Positions 24,181 through 33,899 of a DNA stretch of 60,872 nt are shown piece after piece. Origin of the DNA: Gemella haemolysans (GTDB lineage Bacteria > Bacillota > Bacilli > Staphylococcales > Gemellaceae). Made by a program: the position numbers and the translations under genes. The notes under the pieces were generated by a model. The model ran no database searches, was not told the DNA's origin, and saw only the letters and a list, made by a program, of their open reading frames with translations. The first letter of the stretch is position 1, and each line of letters begins with the position of its first letter. Location: contig NZ_CABFLN010000001.1 in the NCBI RefSeq assembly GCF_901873445.1, positions 1-60,872 of the forward strand, written 5' to 3'.

Positions 24181-25193
24181 TATAACACCTCCGTTAAAAT
24201 ACCTAGTTCATTTAATCTAGCTATTACTTTATCTGTATTTTCTTTAGAACCAATCAATTGAACAAATAGCGTACCAATATTAGCATTTGCTGTTTTATCA
24301 ATATGTCCATTGATAATATTAAAATCAAAATCGATTTCTTTTAATAACATACTAAGAATAGGTTTTTTCGAAGTATTATTGTCAAATGTAAATTTAATAA
24401 TAATACCATCTGTAAATACTTTCTTCCATTCTTCGATATTTTCTCTTTCTTCAAATTCCGATGCAAATGAAGTCTGAGCTAAGAATTTCTTCGTTACTTC
24501 TTGTGTTGGGTGATAGAACACTTCAGAAACAAGACCATCTTCAGCAATTGTACCACCATCGATAACAGCAACTTTTGTACAAATTGTTTTAATTACATTC
24601 ATTTCGTGAGTAATTAAAACAACAGTTATATTAGTTTTATTATGAATTTCTTTAATTAAATTTAATACCTCTGCTGTTGTTTCAGGGTCAAGTGCACTCG
24701 TTGCCTCATCACAAAGTAAAATTGAAGGATTCCCTGCTAATGCACGTGCAATACCTACTCTTTGTTTTTGACCACCAGAAAGTTGAGAAGGATAAGCATG
24801 CAGTCTATCTTCTAATCCAACTAACTTAGCTAATTCCTCTACTCTTTCTTTAATCTCAGCTTTTGATTTTCCTAAAATTTCTAATGGAAATGCAATATTT
24901 TCCGCAACAGTTCTACTCCATAATAGATTGAAATGTTGGAAAATCATTCCGATTTTTTGACGTTTTAATCTACGTTGCTCTTCAGTTATTTTATTGAAGT
25001 CATCGCCATCAATAATAACCTCACCATCTGTAGCCACCTCAAGTCCGTTTAACAGCCTTACTAACGTACTTTTTCCGGCACCAGAATAACCAATAATACC
25101 GTAAATATCACCTTTTTCAACTTTTAAATTAATATCTTTTAGAGCATGAACTTCATTATTATAAATCTTATTAACTTTTTTTAACTCAATCAT
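24180..25193 (-). CDS. metN: methionine ABC transporter ATPase with NIL domain
   Basis: A 337-aa ATPase. Walker A GYSGAGKST near 35-43, signature LSGGQKQRVGIARAL, Walker B ILLCDEATSALD, then a C-terminal NIL domain (about 260-337) that binds methionine and inhibits transport in known homologues. Expressed from a T-box leader. Confidence 0.95.
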   Translation of the reverse strand: MIELKKVNKIYNNEVHALKDINLKVEKGDIYGIIGYSGAGKSTLVRLLNGLEVATDGEVIIDGDDFNKITEEQRRLKRQKIGMIFQHFNLLWSRTVAENIAFPLEILGKSKAEIKERVEELAKLVGLEDRLHAYPSQLSGGQKQRVGIARALAGNPSILLCDEATSALDPETTAEVLNLIKEIHNKTNITVVLITHEMNVIKTICTKVAVIDGGTIAEDGLVSEVFYHPTQEVTKKFLAQTSFASEFEERENIEEWKKVFTDGIIIKFTFDNNTSKKPILSMLLKEIDFDFNIINGHIDKTANANIGTLFVQLIGSKENTDKVIARLNELGILTEVL

Positions 25194-25214
25194 GTCTATC
25201 TCCTTTCTCTTTTT

Positions 25215-25440
25215 AAAAAATAAAAAACACCCTTACTCCTACAGGAATAAGGGCGTTTTACGCGGTACCACCTTATATTTTACTTATTACAACTACTAAC
25301 ATAGTCTATCCTATAACGTGGATCACCGAACAAAGTTTACAATTTATGTTTACCTTATTAACCACTCGAACCATTTTCATAAATTTTATATTATACCTTT
25401 TCAGCTAACGGTACTCTCTTTAAATACTACATTTATTACT
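25215..25440 (-). promoter_or_regulatory. T-box leader controlling metN-metI, probably Met-specific
   Basis: On the minus strand a Stem I with AGAGAG and GCTGAAAAGGT, an ATG in the presumed specifier loop near 25372-25380, the conserved T-box AAGGTGGTACCGCG at 25261-25274, and a terminator hairpin CGCCCTTATTCC / AGTAAGGGTG with T-run at 25223-25258. Uncharged tRNA pairing at the T-box would prevent termination. Specificity for methionine is inferred from the genes and the ATG. Confidence 0.9.
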
Positions 25441-25473
25441 TATACGAGTATTGGTTTTTATTAATTTCTATTA

Positions 25474-25502
25474 AGTATAACATTATAATTTTATAGTGTC
25501 AA
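25474..25502 (-). promoter_or_regulatory. promoter of the T-box transcript
   Basis: Minus strand TTGACA, 17 bp, TATACT, about 35 bp before the first T-box elements. Confidence 0.8.
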
Positions 25503-25547
25503 GTGTAATTTTTGAAAATATCTTAGAAAGATTCTGAAAATATTACT

Positions 25548-26540
25548 CTAATTTTCTAATTTAATATTGTTTTCTTTTAAGTATTCTGCTACGACTCTTG
25601 CCATATCATCTAATAAATCATCTAATTCTTCCCAGTTTTTGACCGTTGCACCACTCGCTAACGGGTGACCTCCACCTGCATACTTTTCTGCTAAAGTATT
25701 TATAACAGGTCCCTTAGATCTAATACGCACACGTACTTTATTCCCCTCATCTATTGCAAAGCACCATGCATATAAACCTTTTAAGCTTCTAAGTAAGTTT
25801 ACTCCTGTTGAAACTTCTCCTGGATCTACACCATATTTATCCATATCTTCTTTTGTAATTTTTAAATATGCAACTCCATCTTGATAGACATCATAATTCT
25901 CAAAAATAAATGCTCTAAAACGCATAATATTTTCACTGATAATCTCCATCTTATCTAATAAAGCGCTCATATTGAAATCATACTTAATAAGTTCTGAGGC
26001 TACTTTAAGCGTATTGTTAGAAGTATTCGGGAATAAGAATCTACCAGTATCTCCTACAATACCAAGATAAAGTAATTTTGCCGCTTCATCATTCAATTTT
26101 ATATTATGTTTTTCGTTTAAATATGTATAAAAATTATATATTAATTCACTACAAGATGAAACCTCAGTATCAACTAAATTAATACTTCCATAATTATCTA
26201 GTGGTGGGTGATGATCGATTTTTATTAGGAAATTATTTTTCGTAAATAATTTCCCATCAATTCTTGGAAAATTAGCCGTATCTGTTACAATAACTAAAGC
26301 ATCTTTATAGTCTTCTTCTGTTACTTCTGAGTTTTTGAATAAGAAGTCCAATGAAGGGGAATCCTTACCTACAGTTATTAGAGTTTTTTCCGGAAAGTTT
26401 TCTTTAATAATTTGATACATTGCCCCTTGAGATCCATATGCATCTGGATCTGGTCTTTCATGTCTATGAATTATAATTTTATCATTTTCTTTAATCTTTT
26501 GAAAAATTTCCTCATATAAATTTTCGTAGTTTATATTCAT
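25548..26540 (-). CDS. nrnA: nanoRNase / pAp phosphatase
   Basis: A 330-aa DHH/DHHA1 phosphoesterase that degrades very short RNAs and pAp. Metal-binding motifs: HRHERPDPDAYGSQG near 25-39, DTANFPRID, and DHHPP; the DHHA1 motif GGGHPLASGAT is near the C-terminus. Close downstream of the CBS-domain gene (16 bp), likely one operon. Confidence 0.92.
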   Translation of the reverse strand: MNINYENLYEEIFQKIKENDKIIIHRHERPDPDAYGSQGAMYQIIKENFPEKTLITVGKDSPSLDFLFKNSEVTEEDYKDALVIVTDTANFPRIDGKLFTKNNFLIKIDHHPPLDNYGSINLVDTEVSSCSELIYNFYTYLNEKHNIKLNDEAAKLLYLGIVGDTGRFLFPNTSNNTLKVASELIKYDFNMSALLDKMEIISENIMRFRAFIFENYDVYQDGVAYLKITKEDMDKYGVDPGEVSTGVNLLRSLKGLYAWCFAIDEGNKVRVRIRSKGPVINTLAEKYAGGGHPLASGATVKNWEELDDLLDDMARVVAEYLKENNIKLEN

Positions 26541-26556
26541 CTAATTTCTTCTTTCT

Positions 26557-27864
26557 CTAATTTCTTTGGAATACTTGACAAGTTACCATAGCTTTTGCAA
26601 CTAATTCTGTCTTATCATAAACTTCAACATCAAATTTGGCTGTTTTACGCCCTATATCCAAAATATTTACTTTTGTTGTTATTGTTCTATCTAATGGTAC
26701 AGATTTTAAAAAATAAAGAGTAGTATTTTGCATAAGCACTTCACTTCTATTGTAGTTGTAACTTGTAATATGAATAGATTCGTCAATAATACTTAATAGA
26801 GCTGAGCTAGAGAATGTACCAAATTGATCTAACATTTGAGGAATAACTTTAACCTGTAATCCATCAGCTCTCGGAACTATACCTTTACGCATAATTTCAT
26901 CAAATGTATCATTATTATGACCTTCTTGAAACCTATTATTTGTTAATAATGAGTTAATAACTATTTTTCTAGTAACTACACCAAGTAATGTATTTTTTGA
27001 ATCTATTACAGGCATTAATTCATATCCTTCAGATAGCATAGTATTAGCTACTGAAGATATAGGTGTTTCTAAAGTCGTAGTTGCTACTTTTCTTTCCATA
27101 ACTTCTTTTATTAGTGCATCTTTTTCTTGTAAAAATACATCACGAGCTGTAACAATACCAACTAATTTAGCATATTCATTGATTACAGGATATCTAGTGT
27201 GACCTACTTCTAATTGTAAATCATACCAGTCTTTTACAGTATCATTTAGATTTATTGTATATAGATTTTCAACTTTCATATAAATACTTTCAACAGTAAT
27301 TATATCTCTCTTAATTATTTGGTCATTAGTTACACGATTTATTAAATGAGTTACTGAAAAAGTATCGTGCGGGGTTATAATTAAAGGTAAATTTTTACTA
27401 TCAGCTAATGCTTTTATTGAATCATTTGGAACATATCCTCCTGTAACTAAGATAGCACATTCTTTTTCTAATGACATCTCAATAATTTTAGGACGATTAC
27501 CAATAATTAATAATGTACCTTTTCGTATGTGTTGTCCTACTTGTTCAGAATCCATTGCCCCAATTGCAAAGTCCTGAACTATTTCATGAACTCCCCCGCG
27601 TCCAGCGATTAATTGTCCACTTACTATATTAACAATCTCTGAATATGATAATTTTTCTACATTATCTCGTTCTTTCTTCTGAATTCTCACTGTACCGACA
27701 CGTTCTATCGATGATACAAAACCACGATTTTCAGATTCTTTTATTGCACGATATGCTGTTCCTTCACTAACTTTCAATTCTTTAGCTACTTGACGTACAG
27801 AAATCTTGCTACCAATCGGTAAGCTCTTTATATATTCTAATATTTTTTGGTGTTTTGATTTCAT
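26557..27864 (-). CDS. HTH-DRTGG-CBS-hotdog regulator (YtoI-like)
   Basis: A 435-aa four-module protein: winged HTH (about 1-65), DRTGG domain (70-185), two CBS repeats (190-310) that may bind an adenine nucleotide, and a hotdog thioesterase-like domain (325-435). The same architecture occurs in B. subtilis YtoI. Ligand and targets unknown. Well-formed AAGGAGG before the ATG. Confidence 0.88.
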   Translation of the reverse strand: MKSKHQKILEYIKSLPIGSKISVRQVAKELKVSEGTAYRAIKESENRGFVSSIERVGTVRIQKKERDNVEKLSYSEIVNIVSGQLIAGRGGVHEIVQDFAIGAMDSEQVGQHIRKGTLLIIGNRPKIIEMSLEKECAILVTGGYVPNDSIKALADSKNLPLIITPHDTFSVTHLINRVTNDQIIKRDIITVESIYMKVENLYTINLNDTVKDWYDLQLEVGHTRYPVINEYAKLVGIVTARDVFLQEKDALIKEVMERKVATTTLETPISSVANTMLSEGYELMPVIDSKNTLLGVVTRKIVINSLLTNNRFQEGHNNDTFDEIMRKGIVPRADGLQVKVIPQMLDQFGTFSSSALLSIIDESIHITSYNYNRSEVLMQNTTLYFLKSVPLDRTITTKVNILDIGRKTAKFDVEVYDKTELVAKAMVTCQVFQRN

Positions 27865-27966
27865 AATGATTCCTCCTTATATTTTTATTATAATACAAAT
27901 ATTTTATTTATAACACATTCTATACATATGTAATTATATACTTTTTATAGAACTATTTCAAGATGA

Positions 27967-28011
27967 AAGAGGACGAAAAATAACTAATTTTACTTATTTT
28001 TCATCCTCTTC
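27967..28011 (-). terminator. terminator of purR-glmU
   Basis: Long stem AGAGGACGAAAAATAA / TTATTTTTCATCCTCT with a 10-nt loop, about 125 bp past glmU. The rest of the 270-bp gap shows nothing else. Confidence 0.75.
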
Positions 28012-28135
28012 TATATTATTTTGTATATATTTTAAACTTTGAAAAATATATTGAATATTTTTGAAAAATTTAATGATACAGTTTGTTTTCAATATTTTTA
28101 CTATAACACCCTATTAACTGTTTAATATTAATATT

Positions 28136-29518
28136 TTACGATTTTCTACCCGCAGGCATTTTTCTAGCATATCCTTCTTTATTCTCTTGTTTCACCCTTG
28201 CTATTACTAAAGCATCAGATGGAGCATTTTCTGTAACAGTAGTTCCTGCAGCAACCACAGCACCATCACCTATTTCTAAAGGTGCTATTAAGTTTGAATT
28301 ACATCCTATAAATGCATCGCTTCCTATTTTTGTTCTATATTTATTTTTACCATCGTAGTTAACAGTAATTGTTCCACAACCAATATTTGTATTTCTTCCT
28401 ACTTCAGTATCTCCTAAATAACTTAAATGAGCTGTTTTAGACCCATCTCCATATGTAGTATTTTTTAATTCTACAAAATTACCTACTCTTACGTGTTGAC
28501 CTAATTCACAATTATTTCTAATGTGGGAATATGGGCCAACACTAGTAAAGTCCCCAATTTTCGAGTCACTGATAGTTGAAGATAGAACTTTTACTCCATT
28601 TCCTATCTGTGCATTTTCTAAGTATGAATTAGGTTTAATTTGACAATCTTCTCCAATTACAGTATTAGATTTAATAGTAACGTTTGGATAAATCGTTGTA
28701 TCACGCCCGATTACTGCATTCGGTGCAATATATGTATTTGTAGGATCTACTAGAGTAACTCCCGCTAGCATATGTTTAGTGTTAATTCTATTTCTCATAA
28801 CATTTTCAGCGTAAGCTAACGCTACTCTGTCATTAACTCCAAAAGTTTCATCAAAATCATCACATAGATAAGTTTCAATAATTTCTTTTTGTTCTCTAAT
28901 TAAGGCTAGTACATCTGGAAGATAATATTCACCTTGATTATTATCATTTTTTACTTTTTCTAGCATTTCAAACAATAATTTGTTATCAAAGCAATAAATT
29001 CCTGAGTTTATTTCTTTAATTTTTTTCTCTTGTTCTGTTGCATCTTTTTCTTCAACAATTTTCACTAACTTTCCATTCACATCACGAATAATACGACCAT
29101 AAGCAAATGGATTATCTGCAATTGCTGTTAATACAGTTGCTTTTGCATTTGTATTTTCATGGTGATCTAGCATACTATTAATAGTCTCTGGACGAATTAG
29201 AGGAGTATCTCCATACATTACAATAGTTGTACCCTCTTTATCTTTTAATTCATCTTTGGCTACTTTTACAGCATGAGCAGTTCCCAATTGTTCTGCTTGA
29301 AGTACAAACTTAGTTCTGTTCCCTAGAACCTCTTTAACTCTTTCAGCTCCATGACCAACTACAGTTATTACCTCTTGCATTTCTAAGTCATTAAGGCTAT
29401 CTAATACAAGTTCTACCATCGTTCTATCACAAACTTTATGCAATACTTTATATAGTTTTGATTGCATTCTAGTTCCTTTTCCAGCTGCAAGAATTACTGC
29501 ATATCTATTATTACTCAT
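28136..29518 (-). CDS. glmU: bifunctional UDP-GlcNAc synthase GlmU
   Basis: A 460-aa enzyme making UDP-GlcNAc for wall synthesis. N-terminal uridylyltransferase with LAAGKGTRMQSKLYKVLHKV near the start, and a C-terminal left-handed beta-helix acetyltransferase of hexapeptide repeats (about 250-440). The start at 29518 overlaps the end of purR and has GAGGATG upstream. Confidence 0.95.
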   Translation of the reverse strand: MSNNRYAVILAAGKGTRMQSKLYKVLHKVCDRTMVELVLDSLNDLEMQEVITVVGHGAERVKEVLGNRTKFVLQAEQLGTAHAVKVAKDELKDKEGTTIVMYGDTPLIRPETINSMLDHHENTNAKATVLTAIADNPFAYGRIIRDVNGKLVKIVEEKDATEQEKKIKEINSGIYCFDNKLLFEMLEKVKNDNNQGEYYLPDVLALIREQKEIIETYLCDDFDETFGVNDRVALAYAENVMRNRINTKHMLAGVTLVDPTNTYIAPNAVIGRDTTIYPNVTIKSNTVIGEDCQIKPNSYLENAQIGNGVKVLSSTISDSKIGDFTSVGPYSHIRNNCELGQHVRVGNFVELKNTTYGDGSKTAHLSYLGDTEVGRNTNIGCGTITVNYDGKNKYRTKIGSDAFIGCNSNLIAPLEIGDGAVVAAGTTVTENAPSDALVIARVKQENKEGYARKMPAGRKS

Positions 29519-30365
29519 TTTCAACATCCTCTTTTTCTACTTGTCTTAATTTTTCAATAACATTCCCTAATTTTACATCGAAAGTTCCATTAAATTCGTC
29601 AATATTTTCAATTTTTGAAAGGTATAAGTAATCATCTTCATGTTCTCTTGACGAATCAAAACACTGTGTGATTATTACTTTACCAACAACATTAACGTCA
29701 AATTCATTCATCAGACTTTCCATACCTGTAAGAACTCCTCCCCCACGCATGAAATCATCAACTAATAGTACTTTTGATCCTGTATTTAAACTTCGTTTAG
29801 ATAAAATCATTGTTTCTATCTTCTTAGTAGAACCTGAAACATAGTTAATAGCTACAGTGGTTCCTTCTGTAACTTTATTATCTCTTCTTATTATTATTAC
29901 AGGTTTATTTAATATTGAAGCTATGGCGTAAGCTACTGGAATTCCTTTTGTAGCGACAGTTACAACAGCATCTATCTCCTTATTTTTATATACAGTAGCA
30001 ACTACTCGTCCTAATTTATTCATCAGACTAGGATCACCTATTATGTCTGACATAAAAATATACCCACCTGCTAATAAACGATTTCCATCATTTATTTTAT
30101 CAAGAAAACTACTTAGAATTTCTTTAGCATCTTCTTCTACTAAAGTTGGTGTAAAGATAACACCACCACTAACTCCTGCTAAAGTTTTAACTTCTCCTAT
30201 ATTTTCTTCTTTAAAACCATTTTTTATTATATGTATATCTTCACTTATTGAAGATTTAGCTTGATTAAATTTTGAAACGAAATATGTTAATGGAATTAAT
30301 TTATTCGGATTATTTAATAAATACTCCGTCATTACTACTATTCTTTCACTTCTCTTTAACTTCAT
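29511..30365 (-). CDS. purR: purine operon repressor
   Basis: A 284-aa regulator: winged HTH (1-75) fused to a phosphoribosyltransferase-like domain with the PRPP loop VLLVDDFMRGGGVL. PRPP binding tunes its DNA binding. Start at 30365 with AAGGAG just upstream; the frame upstream of it has no support. Operon purR-glmU. Confidence 0.93.
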   Translation of the reverse strand: MKLKRSERIVVMTEYLLNNPNKLIPLTYFVSKFNQAKSSISEDIHIIKNGFKEENIGEVKTLAGVSGGVIFTPTLVEEDAKEILSSFLDKINDGNRLLAGGYIFMSDIIGDPSLMNKLGRVVATVYKNKEIDAVVTVATKGIPVAYAIASILNKPVIIIRRDNKVTEGTTVAINYVSGSTKKIETMILSKRSLNTGSKVLLVDDFMRGGGVLTGMESLMNEFDVNVVGKVIITQCFDSSREHEDDYLYLSKIENIDEFNGTFDVKLGNVIEKLRQVEKEDVENE

Positions 30366-30435
30366 CTTATACTCCTTACATAGCATATTTGGTAACATTA
30401 CCATACTATATACATTCAATATATTTTATTCGTAT

Positions 30436-30470
30436 ATTATATGTATATAATACCACTATTGTTCGGAATA
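30436..30470 (-). promoter_or_regulatory. PurBox over the purR promoter
   Basis: Minus strand ATTCCGAACAATAG (30457-30470) matches the PurBox CCGAAC core; a TATAAT lies 15 bp downstream at 30436-30441. The box would cover the -35 region, suggesting autorepression. Confidence 0.6.
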
Positions 30471-30535
30471 GTAAAGGGTATACAATAATTTTTAAGTTGA
30501 TTTTAATTAACTAAACTTTTTATCACATCACCTAT

Positions 30536-30577
30536 AATAAAGAGAAGATAGCTTAATAAAGCTATCTTCTCTTTTTC
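30536..30577 (-). terminator. terminator of the CNNM gene
   Basis: Stem AAAGAGAAGATAGCTT / AGCTATCTTCTCTTT with a 4- to 5-nt loop and T-rich flanks, directly after the stop. Confidence 0.8.
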
Positions 30578-30580
30578 TAT

Positions 30581-31882
30581 TTATTTTTCTTTCCAAACTT
30601 CTAAAGTTCGTATTTGATTTTCTTCTACTTTTCTCACAACAAAAGTTAATTTATCAATAGAATATACAGCTCCAACTTTCGCTTCATATTTTTCTAAATA
30701 AACATAAGCCCCAATTGTATCAACTTCTTCGTGGGGGAGTTGAACATGGAATAGTGCATTGACATCTTGGATTGGCACCCATCCATCAATAAGATAATGT
30801 CCATTTTTTAGTTTTTTAACTAAACTTTGTTCATCTTCATCAAACTCATCGCGAATTTCACCAGTAATTTCTTCTACTATATCTTCTAAAGTAACTACAC
30901 CACTAGTTCCACCATATTCATCAGTAATTACTATCATGTGTTCCCTATTTTGTTTTATAGTTGCTAAAACTTGAGAAATCGGAGTATGTTCAAATATTTT
31001 TATAGCTGGTGTTATATATTCTTCTAAATCTTTAGTATTCTCCAAAGGTTTATCAGCAAACAATAATTTTTTAACATTTAAAATCCCTAAAATACGATCT
31101 TTATCTCCGTCTTCAATAACTGGATATCTAGTATATTCTTCTTGTTTTAATTGTCTCATGATAATTCCTAAAGAATCACTCATATCTATTGCTTCAACCT
31201 CTGTTCTAGGTGTCATAATCTCTTTTGCAATTTTATTATCAAATTCAAATACTCTTTCTACATATCGATACTCTACATCATTAATTTGACCATGTGCTCT
31301 TGAAGATTTCATTATCGTTCTCAATTCTTGTTCACTATGAATATCATCATGCTCTGATGCTGGTTCGAAACCAAACATTTTTGCTATGACATTCGCTAAT
31401 GAATTAAGTAGCCAAACTAGCGGACGCATTACTTTATCAAACATATACATTGGCCAAGCAACTCGCAGACAAGTTTTTTCTGCAGATTGAATTGCTATAG
31501 TTTTAGGAACTAATTCCCCTAAAACTACATGTAATAGCGTCATAAATCCAAATGATACTACTAACGAGATTGTATGTGTAACTGCCTCATTTAGATGAAG
31601 TAATTCAAAAATCGGATTAAATAGAGAATGGAATGTTGATTCCCCAATCCAACCTAATCCTAAAGAAACGATTGTTATACCTAACTGTGTAGCAGATAAA
31701 TAATGATCCAATTGCTCAACCATTACTACCAAAATTTTCGCTGTTTTATTTCCAGATTCAACTAATTCATTTACCCTTGTAGGTCTAAGCTTAACAAGTG
31801 CAAACTCAAACATTACGAATATTGCTGAGGCAATAAGTAATAATATAATTATAAATATTTTAATTAAGATACTGAGATCCAT
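30581..31882 (-). CDS. CNNM/CorC family transporter (hemolysin family)
   Basis: A 433-aa protein: an N-terminal DUF21 domain with four membrane segments (about 1-190), a CBS pair (205-330) beginning IMTPRTEVEAID, and a C-terminal CorC_HlyC domain (345-430). Relatives export Mg2+ or Co2+ or protect against Mg2+ stress; the old 'hemolysin' name is not functional evidence. The ribosome site GAGG is rather far upstream. Confidence 0.9.
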   Translation of the reverse strand: MDLSILIKIFIIILLLIASAIFVMFEFALVKLRPTRVNELVESGNKTAKILVVMVEQLDHYLSATQLGITIVSLGLGWIGESTFHSLFNPIFELLHLNEAVTHTISLVVSFGFMTLLHVVLGELVPKTIAIQSAEKTCLRVAWPMYMFDKVMRPLVWLLNSLANVIAKMFGFEPASEHDDIHSEQELRTIMKSSRAHGQINDVEYRYVERVFEFDNKIAKEIMTPRTEVEAIDMSDSLGIIMRQLKQEEYTRYPVIEDGDKDRILGILNVKKLLFADKPLENTKDLEEYITPAIKIFEHTPISQVLATIKQNREHMIVITDEYGGTSGVVTLEDIVEEITGEIRDEFDEDEQSLVKKLKNGHYLIDGWVPIQDVNALFHVQLPHEEVDTIGAYVYLEKYEAKVGAVYSIDKLTFVVRKVEENQIRTLEVWKEK

Positions 31883-32082
31883 ATGGTTTCAATTTAACCT
31901 CTTTCCTTATTTTTTAGTCATTAATAAATAATTTTACTACATATAAACTTTTTTTTCAATTATTATACCACCTATAAGTTTTATCGCTTCTTCCAATCTA
32001 TTAGTAATTCATATTGATGGATATTTTTTCTTTTGAGTGATAGTATATTAAGTAATTGAAAACGCTAAAATAGGAGGTTATA

Positions 32083-33009
32083 ATGAATAGCGCAAATAAA
32101 TTCCAAAATTTTTGGTCAGAAAAAATAAACTATATGAATAGCCTTCAAATTAATTACAAGGTGGAAAAAACTTCATTTTCACAATTTGAAAATATAGAAT
32201 TTTATAATTTAACTTTTAATAGTTTTGATAATTCAACAATATATGCCAAATATATAAAAAATATAAAGTATAGAACTCTATATCCAAATAAAGCTATCCC
32301 TATACTTTTCTATTTCCATGGCTACCCCGCTTCAAGTAGAAACTGGTTAGAAAAGTCCGCCCTTGCTTCTTTTGGATACGATGTAGTTGCAATAGATTTT
32401 AGAAATCAAGGCGGATTAAGTAAAGACAAAAGTAATTCCTCACCTTCAGTTTTCGGTCATCTTACAATAGGTCTAGACGAAAATATAGAAGATATGATAT
32501 TTTACAAAAACATTTTAGATGCTCTTATTCTTTCTAGAATAGTTACCTCATTTGATAAAGTAGATTCGAAGAATATAATTACCTATGGAGCTTCTCAAGG
32601 TGGGGCTTTTTCTATAATGTTTGCTGCATTAAATAAAAGTGTTACAAAATGCATAAGTTTATATCCTTTCCTTTCAGACTTCCAAACCTTCTATGATCTT
32701 GATAATAGAAACAATGCATATGCAGAATTTACTTATTATGCACGTTGGTTTAATACTACAGGACAAAACACTAAAAATTTTTTAAGTAATCTTTATTACA
32801 TAGATACTTTAAATTTTGCCAAACTATTAAATTGCGAAGTTTTATTTGGAATTTCTAACCTTGATGAAGATTGCCCTAAAACAACTCAAGAAAAAGTCTA
32901 TAACAATATTAAAAGTAAAAAGAAAGTATATATTTATAAAAAACATTATCATGAGAGCATCCCAAATTTTAACGATGAAATAGTTAACTTCTTATTAAAC
33001 AAAGATTAG
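32083..33009 (+). CDS. acetyl-xylan-esterase family (AXE1) hydrolase
   Basis: A 308-aa alpha/beta hydrolase of the AXE1/cephalosporin-C-deacetylase family. Nucleophile S171 in YGASQGG, oxyanion loop FHGYPASS, a family RNQGG loop at 107-111, Asp near 261 (NLDEDCP) and His near 290 (HYHES) give a complete triad. No signal peptide, so cytosolic; it probably deacetylates short sugar acetates. Followed 9 bp later by a catalytically dead paralogue. Confidence 0.85.
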   Translation: MNSANKFQNFWSEKINYMNSLQINYKVEKTSFSQFENIEFYNLTFNSFDNSTIYAKYIKNIKYRTLYPNKAIPILFYFHGYPASSRNWLEKSALASFGYDVVAIDFRNQGGLSKDKSNSSPSVFGHLTIGLDENIEDMIFYKNILDALILSRIVTSFDKVDSKNIITYGASQGGAFSIMFAALNKSVTKCISLYPFLSDFQTFYDLDNRNNAYAEFTYYARWFNTTGQNTKNFLSNLYYIDTLNFAKLLNCEVLFGISNLDEDCPKTTQEKVYNNIKSKKKVYIYKKHYHESIPNFNDEIVNFLLNKD

Positions 33010-33018
33010 GAGTATGTT

Positions 33019-33846
33019 ATGAAATTAAAAAAATATAGAAAATTAAATTATTCGGAACAAATCTTAAATATTGACCATCCATTTGTTCAATATAAAAAGA
33101 TTAATTTTAGGGGAATAGATAATTCAAAAATAGAACTGGATCTTGCGATTCCAAATTCTGATATTAAAGGAATCATAATTGACTTTCCAGAATTTAAAGT
33201 TAAAAATAAAGATTATTTAACTTTAACTAAATACAGTCTGTTAGGCTACGCTTTAGTATCTTTACATATTAGAGGACAAGCTGGAAACAGTGAAAACAAT
33301 ACTCCTAGTTCACATTTTCCATTTTTAGATGATAGTTATGAATTCCCATATTATAGTTTAGTTTTTCAAGATGCTCTAGATACTCTCCAGATAATTGAAT
33401 CTCTATTCCTTCATAAAGATATATATGTTACTGGCGTTGGACAAGGTGCTGCTATTAGTATAGTTTGTGCAAAATTTTATGAAACTATTAAAGAACTTTT
33501 CATTTCAGATTGTTCACTTTGCGATATAAAAAATACCTATATTCAAAACAAAAAAAGCCCAATATTTAAAAAGTTATATAATTTTGAAATTGATCTACCT
33601 GAAAAAACTGATTATTTATATACTGTCCTGGATTCAATCGATATACTTAATATTAGTAGCTTCGTTACTCAAAAGGTTCACTATTCACTTTCATATCTGA
33701 GTCCTAAAACACCTCATTCTGCACAACTAAAATTAATTGATTCCCTTAATGATATAGAGGTTCAACACTACAAATTTTTAGATTACAAAAAAATATTTCA
33801 ACATCAATTCGATGATTATATACTAGAAACACTCTCAAATAGATAA
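33019..33846 (+). CDS. AXE1-like paralogue lacking its catalytic triad
   Basis: A 275-aa homologue of the preceding esterase. The nucleophile elbow reads TGVGQGA (Gly141 where Ser is expected). The Asp segment (LSYLSPKTPHS) and the His segment (FLDYKKIFQHQF) have also lost the expected residues. Yet the frame is intact with a ribosome site (AGGAG), so it looks maintained as a pseudoenzyme, perhaps a partner or binding protein for the upstream enzyme. Confidence 0.75.
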   Translation: MKLKKYRKLNYSEQILNIDHPFVQYKKINFRGIDNSKIELDLAIPNSDIKGIIIDFPEFKVKNKDYLTLTKYSLLGYALVSLHIRGQAGNSENNTPSSHFPFLDDSYEFPYYSLVFQDALDTLQIIESLFLHKDIYVTGVGQGAAISIVCAKFYETIKELFISDCSLCDIKNTYIQNKKSPIFKKLYNFEIDLPEKTDYLYTVLDSIDILNISSFVTQKVHYSLSYLSPKTPHSAQLKLIDSLNDIEVQHYKFLDYKKIFQHQFDDYILETLSNR

Positions 33847-33847
33847 A

Positions 33848-33892
33848 AAATGAATCGACAGTAGTCTTATCCTCTGTCGATTCATTACTTTT
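33848..33892. terminator. bidirectional terminator
   Basis: 13-bp stem AATGAATCGACAG / CTGTCGATTCATT between convergent genes. Confidence 0.85.
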
Positions 33893-33899
33893 AATGCAA

